A stretch of DNA of 64,000 nucleotides from Ochotona curzoniae (GCF_017591425.1 NW_024464918.1:9856001-9920000), one strand, 5' to 3'. Positions 23,791 through 36,321 are shown, numbered from the stretch's first letter. The notes: a model not told the origin generated them from the letters alone. Program-made: numbers and translations.

Positions 23791-25061
23791 GTGGTTGTTG
23801 CTGTTAATGCATACTGTGTGGATGCATTTGATTTTTAACAAACTGAATCTTCAAGATGACTACAACCACAAGCAGAGGAATGCCTACATTTTGTTATCTG
23901 CAGGAAATCCTCACTTACTACATCATTCGCTAAAATCGTTCCTTTACCTTAATACATTAAAGAAAGAAGAGTCTCACATTTCATCTTCTTTCAGAGGAGA
24001 TTCCCCCACAGACCACTAATAAAGTATTTCTCCAAGTCCAGTCTGCTCCTAGCAGAGAAACTTCTAAAGGTGTAAGCTTGTGACTGATCTTCCCTATTTG
24101 ATGTATTTGAAGTTCATTACTGTAGTAACAAGAACTTAAAAACATAAGAGTTGAACTTACATATGTCTAAAATGTCTTACAGTGACTTTGTGTGTGTATT
24201 CCCAGGATTAGAGTGTCAATAGAACTTTGATAAATGAAAAAGAATCTTTTTCAGACAGCTTCACCACTATCTCTATCGTTAATAGGCTTTTCATATTCTC
24301 ATTGACTTACATTCCATTTTCTGAAGCTATGAAAGCAGGAGTCACTTTTTTATTTTTTTAAGTCACTGACATCTTTATATGCGACAAAGTTTAAAAAAAG
24401 GCAAGCAAGTTTGTGCTTGCTTTCTGGAAAAAAAATAAATTAGGATAAGATTTTATCATTGAGTGACATCTTCTCCTGCAGAATAATTTTTCTAACAAGA
24501 TTCTTCAAGACAGAAAGTAATAATATATTCTATCATTTCTCATGTATAAAGTCAATGAAACCAAGTTGCCCAACACAGTTCCCACCAATTGGCAGTTGGC
24601 GTATTCATGGGGTCAGTGCCCTGGAAGGTTCATCTCAGCCAAGCAATTTAAAAACACATTTTATATACATGATGGATGTTTTAAAGGTGCACTTGAGAAG
24701 GGCATAGAGAGCAAGATAAGCACTCCCAGCTGCTTGTTTGCTCCTTCAAATGCTCATGATGCCTAAGACCAGGTAAGTGAAAGCCAGGAGCCAGACAGAC
24801 AAGGTACACGTGGCAGAAATTCAACTAATGGTGTTTCCACCTGCTATGCCCCGCAGACCTGCACCAACAGGAAACTGAAATTGGAAGCCCGAACCAGTTG
24901 TTGCAATGCGAAATGCAAGTTCTTAACTTTCTAGAGTAAACGTTAGTTAATATTGTTTTTTGCCACACCTCTCTCTGGTGAACAGATTATCATATTTTAT
25001 AATTCAGCACAAGGGAAACATCCACATGCTTATCTTTTTATTTTTAAACCTTTTTTTCCTT
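23791..25061. other. Non-coding stretch
   Basis: Mostly AT-rich. A block near 24850-24930 weakly resembles the head of a minus-strand CSINE but is too diverged to call. Frames at 24459-24766 overlap in two registers and look like chance. Confidence 0.35.
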
Positions 25062-25715
25062 TTCCTTTTTTTTTGAAAGACTGATTTATACAGAAGGAAA
25101 GACAGAGAAGTCTTTCTTTTTTAAAAAAAAAAAGACTTATTTATTTATTGGAAAGTCAGATATACAGAGAGGAGGAGAGATACTGGACGGAAGATCTTCT
25201 GTCCAATGATTCACTCCCCAAGTGAGTGCAACGGCCGATGCTATGCCAATCCGAAGCCAGGAGCCAGGAACTTCCTCCGGGTATCTCACATGGGTGCAGG
25301 GTCCCAACGCTTTGGGCCGTCCTCAACTGCTTTCCCAGGCCACAGGCAGGGAGCTGGATGGGAACTGGAGCAGCTGAGATTAGAACCGGCGCCCATATGG
25401 GATCCCAGCGCGTTCAAGGCAAGGACCTTAGCCGCTAGGCCACACCACCGGGCCCCCAGAGAAGTCTTTCACCCACTGGTTTACTCCCCAGATAGCAGTG
25501 AAGACCAGAGCGAGTCAATCTGAAGTCAGGAGCTTTCAGCTTCATCTAGATTTCCCATATGAGTACATAAGCCCAAGAACCTAAACTATGCTCTGCTGCT
25601 TTCCTAGACCACAAGCAGGGAGTTGGGTTGGAAATGGAGCAGCCGGGATGCAAACTGGCTCCTATACACAATGCCTGTGCCACAGGCGGAGGATCAGTTT
25701 GCTAAGCCACCATAC
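25062..25715 (-). mobile_element. Old CSINE, minus strand, split by a younger CSINE
   Basis: The left part (25062-25116) has a T-rich tail complement and 'gaaggaaagacagagaag'. The right part (25458-25715) continues with 'cacccactggtttactcccc', 'ctgctttcctagaccacaag', 'ggttggaaatggagcagccg' and 'gtttgctaagccacca'. The two parts join across the 13-bp duplication that flanks the young copy. Confidence 0.85.
25117..25457 (-). mobile_element. Young full-length CSINE inserted in an older CSINE
   Basis: Complement of the complete family, from T/A-rich tail to 'gctaggccacaccaccgg' and 'gccccc'. It is flanked by a perfect 13-bp duplication AGAGAAGTCTTTC at 25104-25116 and 25458-25470. Many family CpGs persist ('ggcgcccatatgggatccc', 'gcgcgttcaaggc'). 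This is one of the least diverged CSINEs in the window. The frames at 25206-25523 and 25226-25438 are repeat-derived. Confidence 0.96.
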
Positions 25716-27977
25716 AAGAAATATGAAGATTAAAGAAATCAGTACAGTGTGATTCTAGTTTTGTTTTTATGTTAATACACAATAATCCTATATTATTTTC
25801 TCCTTTGCACATTTCAGGTCAAAAGAAAGTGGCTTAAGTCCGTATGCCCTGTTTTCTGAGTAAACTCAAACTTTATCAATACCCATCTTTCACTTTTGTA
25901 CTTTTTAGAGGGAAACAGAACCACAGTGTTTCAACATTAACAAGCCCCCAGGGACTGCAAACATTTCACTGTATTTCTGTATCTCACTCCTTTTCTGCCT
26001 TGTCCAAGGTCTTTTGTACAAAAACAAATAGCTCATAACAATTTTATATTAAAAAAATTAACTTTCTGGATTAAGAAAGGCTTTGCCATAACCTTATCAG
26101 AGAGCAATGACTATTGAAATTGGAAAGGCAAACATCTTCTTCTCTGTTCTTGTAGCTCACCCAAGAAAACATTATGTGAATAAAATGACAAGTATACTCA
26201 TTCAGAGACTTTGGGTCACAAAAGAAACAAACCGTTGGAAGATTGGAGAGAAAGCAATATTTTCCTTAGTCAAGTCTACTGATCATCATGAAGAACTAAC
26301 TTATGCCTATTAAATACAGGCACATAGGGAAATAGAAAGCAAAATCATTTTTAAGAAGTTATGCAACTTACAAACAAAATATCTCATCTAGTATATTCCA
26401 GATTTGTTACTATGCCATTATCTGTGTAATCTTTTGGTTGTTCGTTGTTGTTATAAAGCACAATTTTGGTTATGCAGAATACAGTGAAGAAAAAAATCCG
26501 AATTCTACTAAACATATTGTCAGTGACACTAGATTAGGGAAGGAGACTTGGAAAATTAAGACCCTTTGTAGAATATAAGAAATTCTGTGGCAAGTAACCA
26601 TCTCCCCAGATCATCTTGCAACAGCCCCCTTAAGAGAGGAAGGCAAGCTCTGTGACTCCTTTTATCCCCCGTGCACTTTCACACGCTTCAGTAAAGACTG
26701 AAAGAGAAAAGGGAAAAACAAAGGCTTGTGCTGATCCCACCCTGAGCCCTTGGCCTGATCCCAGAAAAGTTCAGATTCCAGATCCAGACCATGCTGTTCT
26801 CTCTTTTTCTCTGCTAACTTCTTCCCAATTGAAGCAGTAGCTAGGAAAGCTAAGAAGTGTCATTAAATAAAAATGAAGATGATCGGTTGAGGTTAATATA
26901 AAAATGGCTTTATAAATCCAAATGAAATGTCTCAGAAGAAAATCCTGGATGTGACACACCTCTGAAAAAAAAAAATAGGAAATATACACGCAGTGATTAT
27001 TTGGGGTATTTTGAAAGAACTCCTCACAATACTTGTGGAAAAAACAAAGCAGGAAAAGAACAAATAAAAGAAAACATAGCTTTCATGGTCTAATGGATCA
27101 TTACCTATTAGGACAGAGCCCACTGACTTACATTACAAGCAAACTACTAAGTCTCTTAATATTATTAATTTAAATTGAGTGCTAAGCATAATGGATATGA
27201 TTAAAAATATATAGAATTAAAGATTGTCCCTGCTCATTAATTCTGCTTCCTGACGGCGAGATCTCAGGCCATCTTTGATGCTCACAGCTTGTCAGGTGAA
27301 TAAGGACAGAGTTAAAAGTATTTCATGAGGTTCATCATCATTATTAATTCCAATTAATACTTTGAGTGCATATAGGGTACATGGTGCCATGCCAGGACCC
27401 TTAAGAAGCATGACAGAAATTAATTAAAGAGCTTGAGATACATGAGACATAAAGGGCAAGTCACACCTGAAGGAAGAAAATACATCATAAATAAATGATT
27501 TTTAAGAATTTTTGTTCACTATGGTCTGTTTTCCCAATTTTACTCAACTTCAACAAAGAAGTGACGAGAGGTGAGGAAAATGACGTGTGAGTAGGAAAGA
27601 TGAAAAATATATAAAACAGTGAAAAGATGGAATTCATGATTCATATAGGAAAAATACAGACTAAAAAGTACCAGATCAGTATCTTTATGGAATTAGTTGC
27701 AAAAACTCAACCTAGCTGCCTTTAATGAAAAACTCACTTGCTCACAAAAACATGAAGCCCCAGCTTCAAGTTTAGCTTGATCCAGGACTGGAAGCAAAGC
27801 CACTGTGCTTGAACTTAACTTTCAGTGCTTAATTTTGTTTCGTTAGTCATCTGTTTGTAGTAGTAAAGTTACAAGAACGTGACCAAAATCCTGCTATCTC
27901 TAACTTAACTGTGAATAAAGGATTAGGCTCAGAGTGTCATAGGCTGTCATCCCTGCCAGCAGTATGAGACTTGTATT
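25716..27977. other. CSINE-free non-coding stretch
   Basis: About 2.3 kb, mostly AT-rich. A GC-richer block lies at 26580-26840. Frames at 25844-26313 are under 70 codons and show no recognised family. Confidence 0.4.
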
Positions 27978-28260
27978 AGGGGTCACCACTGTGGCAGTGG
28001 TTAAACTGCTGCCTGCTGCACTGGCATCCCATATGGGTACCAGTTCAAATCCATACTGCTACACCTACAAATCCGTTCCAACATCAGGAGAATTGCTTCA
28101 GCTCTCACTGGATAAAAGCCCATTCCTCATTCAACTGTAGCTAATGTAGCTTCTGTGCAGTAATTCTAGAACAGGTCTAAATACGAGACATAGGTGGGAC
28201 ATGCATCACCAAGGCGTTATGTGTCAGCAGGGAGGGGGATGGAGAAAAGTCTGCCAGGAA
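27978..28260 (+). mobile_element. CSINE, older subfamily
   Basis: A clear head: 'ggcagtggttaaactgctgc', 'ctgctgcactggcatcccat' and 'gggtaccagttcaaatcc'. The match fades after about 28080, although 'cattcctcattcaactgtag' and 'acataggtgggacatgc' keep some body character. Confidence 0.72.
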
Positions 28261-28994
28261 AACTGAGCACTGCGATGAAAACAAGTGGCCATCAACACTA
28301 TCAAGAAAATAAACAAAACAAGCAAATGCCCATTACTGAAAGTACCAAAAATGAATGAAAGAAAGCATAAGCGCTAATGAATTTTTATCAAAATTTGCAT
28401 CAGATTTTTACAAATGATTGAATAACATATTAATGAGTCACACCATTTATTTTGTTACACTCATACCCAAGTTTTCTGTTGAATAACTTGAAAATTACAT
28501 TCACTCAACTCTACTGCTTAGGGAGGCCAAATGACCAAAACTTCAACTTATCTGTGCTATGGCTTTGACATTTGCCTGGCACCATTGATTACCATTTGTG
28601 GTAGAGCTTGAATGCAGGTAGCACTCTCTAACGTGTGTAGAATCTACAGGAAAAATAACATACCACTGAGTCACGGTCAAAAATAACACTACAAATATAT
28701 TTCAGAAAAATCAAGAAAAAGTTATTGTACAGTACACAGAGAAAATGAGCTTCTAGCTGCTTCTATTTGGAAAAAAAAACCCACCTCTTATTGAAAGCCT
28801 AATAACAAACGTGATGATCATCCTGTGACAGAAGCATTTGAGTTCTTCTTTTCTAACTTAGGAACACTTAAAAAAATGTTCTAGTACAATGCTGGTTGAA
28901 ACTAAAATGGCCTTATCTTACCATCTTTGATACTGAGCATGTTAGGAAGTTTTTGCTCTTCTCATATATAATGAATAGTGAATGCCAAGTTTTC
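28261..28994. other. Non-coding stretch, nothing recognised
   Basis: AT-rich DNA between two CSINEs, without recognised signals. Confidence 0.4.
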
Positions 28995-29328
28995 TTTAAA
29001 AAGAAAGAAAGAATTGTTTATTTAGTTGCAAGGCAGAATTATAAAGGTAGAGAAAAGGAGAGTTTAAAAGGCCTTTTATTGGCTTTCTTCCCAAAGATTA
29101 CAACAGCCAAGGACAGGTCACAGCAAAGCCAGAGATTAGAACCTTCATCTGGTTTCCCATGGTGGTGAAGGGCCCAAACACTTGCTTCATTTTCTGTTGC
29201 TTTCTTAGGCATGGTAGCAGGGAGCTAGATCAGAAGTGAACCAACCAGTACCCAAAATAGCACATGAGTAGGATGATGTCATCCTTGCTGGCTACAGCTT
29301 AATTCTCTGTACCAAAGTTCACGGCTAC
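28995..29328 (-). mobile_element. CSINE, old copy, minus strand
   Basis: Complement visible as 'gtttatttagttgcaaggca', 'agattacaacagccaaggac', 'agccagagattagaacc', 'ggcatggtagcagggagcta' and 'gtagatcagaag'-type body. The head lies near 29280-29328. Confidence 0.72.
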
Positions 29329-29753
29329 ATGCCAAGATTTTTAAAAAAGCAGAGAACAAAAGCCAATTAGCTCTGAAGTTTCCAAGATCTGAAAAAGAAA
29401 GGAGAATCAGAATGCCTGTTGGCAACTGATATTTTTCAAAACTGGGTGTGTCACTCACAATCACAATCACAATCACAAATCATAGCAAACACATGCACAG
29501 GAAAGACACTAACCAGTAACAAATTGCTGAACTGAAAAGTGGCCACCATCATGAAAAAAATGTTATGTACAAAAATATTATTCTAAATACTCAACAAAAT
29601 TTTACAGTCTTCTTCCTTGTTGCCTGCCTTTATTACTAATTTTAAGGCTAAATTCCATTAGTTTCATATAATTGAGTGATATCAAGGTTAGGCAGCCACC
29701 ATGTCTTCTGGTTATGAGTGGTTTTTATCAGCCACACACAAAATTGATAATTT
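29329..29753. other. Non-coding stretch with a small hexamer repeat
   Basis: Contains (TCACAA)3 at about 29455-29476. Otherwise AT-rich with no recognised element. Confidence 0.45.
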
Positions 29754-30095
29754 TAAAAAAATTTTAAAGTATTCATTTACGATACAGCTTTATAGGCTCC
29801 TAAATTGCTGCTCTCCTCTTCCAAAACCCCACATAAACTGATCCCTCCTAAGTCATTACAATAATATAGTACTTCATAATCAATCATAAATCCATCATTC
29901 TGCTATTTAAATGTATCCTGACATGTTGGTATACACAATGGAACAGAATCCAGCATCCTTTTATCAAGACATACTTAACAGTTTCATTGTGAGTCCATTT
30001 TTTCTTTGAAAGGAGAGATGCATACTGCATTATGTGTTTACATCTGGATGTGATAGTCTCTATTACACAGTTACTATACATCCCACTAAATGAAA
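29754..30095 (-). mobile_element. LINE-1 3' UTR fragment, minus strand
   Basis: Block-by-block similarity to the L1 3' UTR copies at 7082-7440 (same strand) and 33720-34080 (opposite strand): 'cattacaataatatagtact', 'ggaacagaatccagcatcc', 'cttaacagtttcattg', 'gagagatgcatactgcatta' and 'gatagtctctattacacag'. No ORF2 sequence remains, so the copy is strongly 5'-truncated. Confidence 0.75.
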
Positions 30096-30287
30096 AGCCA
30101 TAAAACAAAATAAACAACAGGAAGAATGGAAGATTTACAACAACATGAAGCTAAATAACATGCCACTGAATGACCAATATGTCACTGAAGAAATGAAAAA
30201 GAAAATGAAAAACCTGCCTGAAGCAAACTGTGTTACTGTGTGACTTATAAGTCAGTGAAGCAATTAATAAGAAATTAAAAAACTTGG

Positions 30288-30602
30288 ACCCAGCACAGTA
30301 GCTCAGCCTAGTGGGTAAAGTCCTTTCTGTACATGCACCAAGATCCCATATAGGTGCCGGTTCTATTCCCGGCAGCCCGGTTTCCCATCCAGCCCCCTGG
30401 TTGTGGCCTGAGAAAGCAGTTGAGAGTGGTCCAAGGCTTTGGGACCCTGTACCCATGTGGGAGACTTGGAAGAAGCTCCAGGATCCTGGCTTCAGATCGG
30501 CTCAGCTCCAGCCGATACGGCCATGGACGAGAGATCTTCTCTGTCTCTCCTCCTCTCTGTATATCTGATTTTGCAATAAGAATGAATAAATTTTTTAAAA
30601 GA
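30288..30602 (+). mobile_element. CSINE, younger type
   Basis: 'gacccagcacagtagctcag', 'gatcccatataggtgccggt', 'gagaaagcagttgagagtgg', 'caaggctttgggaccctgta', 'ggcttcagatcggctcagct' and 'tgcaataagaatgaataaat' follow the full family order. Slightly diverged. Frames on both strands over it are repeat-derived. Confidence 0.92.
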
Positions 30603-30639
30603 CAAAGTTTTTTGAAGAAACAAAAATAAAAACAAACTA

Positions 30640-31130
30640 TCAAAACACATGACATGTAGCAAACGCAGTACCAAAAGGGCTACTGATCCTGTATTTTGCG
30701 TGAAGGTTGACTTGTTTCTTTGAGCATATTGGGCTCCAGTGCCAGGGTTCGTACAGTAGGTGTGGATGACACGAAGGTGTGAAGAGAACAGCTCCCCTGT
30801 TCGACAGGGCCCAGGGGAACTTCCAGCTGTTTGGCAGGGCCCGGCAGATGTCTCTCTGAGCACCTTGATATGGTTTCACCCCCTTTTTCCATGGACACTC
30901 AAGCACCCCACTAAGAATTCTGCACTCTATTGAGGCATTGTTGTTTGCCCCTGTGAGATGGTTTTGCAACCACGCGAGCTTGAGAGTTAATGTCACTGAT
31001 AATATCTTGGTGAGTGGGCCTTTGACAATTTACACACAGGAGCATAATTAAGCCCATGTCATTTCTGGACACCTTGTTGTGTGCCTACCCATTGCCCTAG
31101 AATCTGGTTCAGACATGTAGCACCTTCTGG
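30640..31130 (-). pseudogene. Possible decayed retroviral gag-pro segment
   Basis: This stretch is GC-richer than its surroundings and is covered by several overlapping minus-strand frames (up to 118 codons at 30640-30996) that would have to be linked by frameshifts. In one frame a Cys-x2-Cys-x4-His pattern (CVNCQRPTH) is encoded at about 31006-31042, as in a retroviral zinc knuckle whose last Cys has been lost. A second His/Cys cluster lies just upstream, near 31060-31100. No LTR was found beside it. An unrelated processed pseudogene is a real alternative. I give no restored reading. Confidence 0.3.
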
Positions 31131-33304
31131 GAAAGGGCTTGATAATATCCTAAATGTTAATGCAAGTGAGAGGAGTGAGAGCTGAAACTGCTATGGCAAT
31201 AAATATAGTTATCTAAAAGGCTAATATTTTTGAGCATAGAAAATGACAGTGGACAATGGAACCAGACAGGAAGGTGGGCAAATACTCATAAAATTGGGAG
31301 CTCTAAGAATGACAAAGGAGCAAAAGAGATGGGCAAGATGATTCAGAGGGCGGCTGAGGATTTCTGAAAAGTTACATAAAACAAGCTAACATCCCGATGC
31401 TACTACCAGCACTGGGATAAGGCTGAGAGTTGAAATTCTGTTGCATAGATGAGAGCTAATACTTGTTAAAATTGACATTATAAAGTTACAGTTTTCACGC
31501 TAAGTATTAATCCATATTTTTTTGGTAACTGGCATGCAATCTTTCCTTTGAGGAAACATCTTTTTACTCCTGTAGCTCAGATTGGGCTGTCCTCATTCCC
31601 TGACTTTAGGTAAAAATAGAACCAACGGCAACAAATGTGAATCCCAAGGTTTACCCCACAGTATCTGTGAGAACTAAACTACTCTAATCTCCAACACATA
31701 GTAGATGCTCAATGGATGTCAGATGGTGTTTAACTAACCAGAATCACGTTTTTCTGTTCACACAAATGTGGGGTTATTGATAGTGCTGACATTTTCTCTC
31801 AAGGTTTCTGAATTAAATTTCTTCTTAACCCAGAAGAAAATAAACGAGAACTACATTATTGCATGAGAAATTTTGTTAAATGCTTTAGGTACATTCAATT
31901 GTCTAGCAGATAAATGTCTGTATTAGCTTTATATTACTACATGAATAAAATCAGCATAACATAATAAAATTCTGCTTTCTCATAGTCATTTATTTATTCA
32001 CTAACAATCTGATAAAATGTACTTTTTATTTTCAGTAGTCATTTTTATTAGTTGAAAATTTCATGACTTCAAGGTGTTATAGGTAATTTTCATAACGTAT
32101 ACATAAAATTACTCATATTTCTTGATTTTACATTTGACAAATTGTGCAAATCCAAAACAGCTCATGAAAAAAAAAATGCTGCAATGCACTTCTAGTTTAA
32201 ACAGCTATTCTGTCAAGTGAGTTTTTCTCTTTTTAAAATCATCGTTGACAAAGGTATAAGAACATCTTTATTTAACAAGGACTGCCAGAAGGAAAACTAA
32301 CAAGTAGAAATGGTGCACAACATTCCGAAGAGTATCTGATGTGAAATGCACTGTGAAAAATCTGAAAATTTTCTAACACTGATGTGCAGCATGGATTCGA
32401 GTAACTAACCCATGGCTCAGATGTGAATTTTTTCTTAAACTTATGGTGTGTTTTAAAGAGTAGACTCTCACTCATGAGAAAATAAAAAATATCATGTGTT
32501 TAAAAAAATTATGCCAAGGTGTTTTGAGTAACAAAAATAGATATAAAAATTGTACAGATGCGTCATTTGCATTCTTGCCAAATTGATTTTTTTAAATTAT
32601 TATTTTTAGGTGTTTGAGCTATCTCCAATATGAAACTGAACGCAAACATTATTGACTGTGTAATATTAAAAATAGACACAAAAAGAACTACTGCAAGTGA
32701 TTCTTAATGGCTTTACCTTAAAATACATAAATTATTGTGCTTTTCTTTGATTGTTTAAAAAAAATCTCAGATTCCATGTTCCCAGAATTTTTTTCTTGAA
32801 TAACCTGATGTATCATATACTATCGGGACTAAAACATTTCTCAGTTTGGATCCCATCAAATACTAGTCTTACACAAAATACACATACCAATGTTTAAAAT
32901 CAGGCTGCTAGAAGAAATAATGTTTTGGAAGAATGTGCACGTTGTGTTTTCCTTTGGTATGCGTAATAAACATTAGTAGCCTATCACGACTGAGATTACA
33001 GTTTTGCTTTGAAATATTTTTCACTAATCTTTCCAAGCACAGATATACATAAATCATTACTTGTCCCATTTCTTCCCTCCCAAGTTGGAGATGCTGATGT
33101 CATGTCATGTGAGCACATTCACAGCAGACTCTGTACTAGCGAAACACTCTGCAACAGGTGAGGGTTCCCTAGCATGTGTCACAATAGCAAAGAGACTGCT
33201 GGCAGTAATTAGCAGATGGTATTTCTCTGGATCTAGTAATGTGTTATAGGCATGTTAAAATAGGGAAAGGTAAGTTTAAATACGGCTGACTTTACAATAT
33301 TGAA
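31131..33304. other. Non-coding stretch with a possible MIR tail
   Basis: About 2.2 kb, strongly AT-rich after 31480. At 31650-31735 'aacacatagtagatgctcaa' and 'tggatgtcagatgg' resemble the 3' end of a MIR SINE on the plus strand. Nothing else was recognised. Confidence 0.4.
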
Positions 33305-33323
33305 TGTGTGTGTGTGTGTGTGT
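33305..33323. repeat. (TG)n microsatellite
   Basis: About 9 TG units. Short and pure. Confidence 0.9.
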
Positions 33324-33389
33324 AGTGTTTGGGATATAGTAAAGGTGAATTTTATATAAATCTTCTAGAATGATTATTCAAATTTTAAA

Positions 33390-34082
33390 TTCTAGGTTAA
33401 TTTTCATAGGACCCAGCTGTCCCACTCCTGGGAATATATCCAAAGGAAGTGAAATCTGCATATGAGAAAGTGACATGTAACTGTATTTATGACAGCACAA
33501 TCTATGACAGTAAAGACATGGAAACAACCTAGTTGCCTGTAGAAATAAGAATGGATGAAGAAGTGCTTTATCTACTCCATGGAATACTATTCAGCCACTA
33601 AAAAGAATGCAATTTTACCATCTGCAAGAAAATGGTCCCATCTGGAGAGAATTATGCTCAGTGAGACAAGCCAACCACAAGACATATAACATATATTCTC
33701 TCTGATATAAGGCAAACTTCATGCAAAACTTATAACAGTATTTACATGCATCCTCTTGTAGATGAACTCTGTAATGGAGATCAGCAGACTCAGAAGTGAA
33801 AATGCATTGTAGTATGCATCTCTATTGCAGAATAAAAGAAGAATCCCCCATGAAACAGTTAAATATACAATGACAATTATGCTGGATTTTCTACCAATGT
33901 CTATACCTACAATGCCATGATTCACTTAAATGACAGAGTGTGGGAATTCTAACTGTTGCTGGAAAACTATACTATTGTAACAATATGAGGAAAGAATGGA
34001 GCAGGGGTGGGGGTGGGTAAGGAAGCCAAAGAGTGGAATCCCTATACCTATAAAATCATATCATGGAAAATAATTAAAAACT
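33390..34082 (+). mobile_element. LINE-1 3' end with 10-bp target duplications
   Basis: A 5'-truncated L1. It starts in late ORF2 ('gacccagctgtcccactcct', 'gggaatatatccaaagga', 'gacatggaaacaacctag', 'ggaatactattcagccacta', 'gaagaagtgctttatc') and runs through the 3' UTR to 'ggaaaataattaaaaact'. ORF2 is broken by stops and indels. It is flanked by the 10-mer AAATTTTAAA at 33380-33389 and 34083-34092. The sequence is AT-rich, so the duplication is likely rather than certain. A G-rich tract lies at about 33997-34018. Confidence 0.88.
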
Positions 34083-34092
34083 AAATTTTAAA

Positions 34093-34724
34093 AAGCTATC
34101 ACTTTAAACATCAAAAAAACCCCACTTTTTGGAGGACAGGAAAGACTGCTTAATGATTGTTATCAAGTCAAAGAATATTTAATATTAATCATTGCAAAAT
34201 AAAACTTCAAAACGTCCTATAATTTTAGAGCTTCCACATTAATGAGAGCAGAAAGAAGGTTTTCCAATTGGACTACAAAACAAAAATCACGTGACATTAA
34301 CAATGTGATCTGTGGAGCTGTTAAAACGTTTTATAAGTTATCAATGATGAAAATAAATCTGAATTATAGAAAAAATAATAAAAGTTTTTTGAGTCTTATT
34401 CATTAAGGCATTGGTATGATTTCTAATCAAGTTCACTATCAGGAAATAATCTCAGCCTTGTTTCACATTTCTTCTTTTTCAAGTTTTTACCATGTAGTCA
34501 CCAGTTTCTCTGTAAGAAGGCCCACTTACTCCTATGGAGGTTCATATCAAGGCTTTAAAATCCCTCTAACAGTTGAAAGCCCCTCTGCTGATACACGTGT
34601 GTGTTTAACCCCACGCGCCACCACACATCTAGATGGAGAACAGGAGATAAGTACCACTTTTTGTAATAGTGGTGTGTCTTCAAACCAATCAACCTATTTC
34701 AAAACTACTTGAGAAACTTGTGTT
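34093..34724. other. Non-coding stretch
   Basis: AT-rich DNA. A 98-codon plus-strand frame at 34416-34712 has no recognised domain and no coding context. Confidence 0.4.
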
Positions 34725-35025
34725 TGACAAAACGATTAGATGCCAAACGAAGTGCTTATGTCGGCAATCAGGGTGCACGGATGCTATGCTGGCTGCTTGG
34801 CTTCCACACAAGCTCCTGTTCATGCGTCCTTTGAGAGGCAGCAGGGATTGGGGCATACATGTAAGTGACAGCAACCCTTATGGGAGACCTAGGTAGACCT
34901 CCACATGCTTAACTTCAGCCTGACCCAGTTGTGGGCATTTGAAGAGTAAACTAACGAATAGAAGAGGTTTTTGTCTTGTTCTCTGTGTCTCTTTCAAATA
35001 AAAATAATAATAAACAATTTTAAAG
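34725..35025 (+). mobile_element. CSINE, old copy
   Basis: 'ggatgctatgctggctgctt', 'cttttgagaggcagcag'-like and 'tgagaggcagcagggattgg', 'cttatgggagacctaggtag', 'cttcagcctgacccagttgt' and 'tgggcatttgaagagtaaac' precede the tail 'ctttcaaataaaaataataa'. Older subfamily, with a decayed head. Confidence 0.75.
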
Positions 35026-36320
35026 CCTGAAGTTAGATTAATAAGTCATTGACAGTAGTCAGTAGTTTCACCTATAGCTGCTATTAATTAGTATCGGGAT
35101 ACATGGCATTTACAATTACTATTGAGATTAGCATACGTTATTTTATAAATTGGCAAACAATAAAAATAAAAATAACAAAATTTCTATTTTGCCTCTGAAA
35201 TGATGGAAAGCACATACAAGCGTAATCTCAAACTCATAGAAAGGAAAATAAAATGATAAAAGTTATTTTACTGTGAACATACAAATCGTTGTAGGTTTTC
35301 TCCTGATGCTCATTTCCATTCAGTTTTGGAGACCGTTGTCTTTTCTGTATCCATGGCCTCCTTAATCTTTGGTCCTTAGCTTTGAGTCTCCTAGCCTTCA
35401 CCTACATACTGCCGTAACAGGCGAAGGGGGTTTATTACCTGTGCTTTTCAATAAGACTTTGATTCCAGCTGAAAGTATACTTTCACTAGATATACTATAC
35501 TGTCCCTATACTAGACAATGGGATGACCATGAAACACTCTTTCATAAGCTCAGGAATCCTAACAGACCCAGGTGTATTATTTTCACCATCTATGTCCATT
35601 TCCTCAAAATTCTCTCAGCACTATGGTTTACAAAAGGAGACAAATGACAGAGCGGCTGATAAATATTTATTAATCATTTTTGGAAAGCCTTGTTTATAGA
35701 GTACAATTTGAAAATTAAATATTTTATCCAGGGTGGTTTCCTCTGTGGATTTGTTTTGACTTCCAGATTACTTTAAGTTCCTTTTTGAATCTCATAATAT
35801 ATTTATCACATCTTTCCGAAGCACTTCATAAGGTATTTTGCAACAGCAAATGCCCACATAACAGTACTATTATTGACACTATATAAACAAAGCACAGATT
35901 CTATAATTGAAACACTAATGTTCTTTGGCTTTTGTTTTTGAATGAATGATGGGATTAATCTAGAAGGGAAATATATGGCTTTGGGATATCCTAATTTTCT
36001 ATGAGATTCACTCATACATTAATTCTACCAATCACAAAAAAAAAAACACACACACAATGAAAATTTCCAATATTTACCTTCAAGTGGCTTCTGTTCCAGT
36101 GGGGAGAATCGGCAAACTGATAACAACAAGCATCTGACAGCAAATTCAATCTTTATAAAAATGGTAAGCTAGTCTTCCACCCATTCCTGTCCAAATGCAT
36201 GCATTTTTCCTATCCCCTGGGTAAAACTGATGATAACTTAAGATCCTGCTTTACCAAGATTCTGCAGTCACCCACAGTTTATACTCAGGCACATTCAAAA
36301 ATGTATGTCAAGGCATAAAA

Positions 36321-36321
<1 letters not shown>
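35026..36321. other. Non-coding stretch
   Basis: AT-rich, with a short AC/A-rich tract at about 36036-36056. Frames at 35369-35647 and 35806-36015 are not recognisable. Confidence 0.4.

Noticed and set aside
29455..29476. Possible CRISPR-like or regulatory short repeats (TCACAA)3
   Set aside because: A plain simple repeat in a mammalian genome; no spacers.
34093..34130. Second L1 or SINE tail after the L1 at 33390-34082
   Set aside because: Only A-rich sequence; no element body follows.
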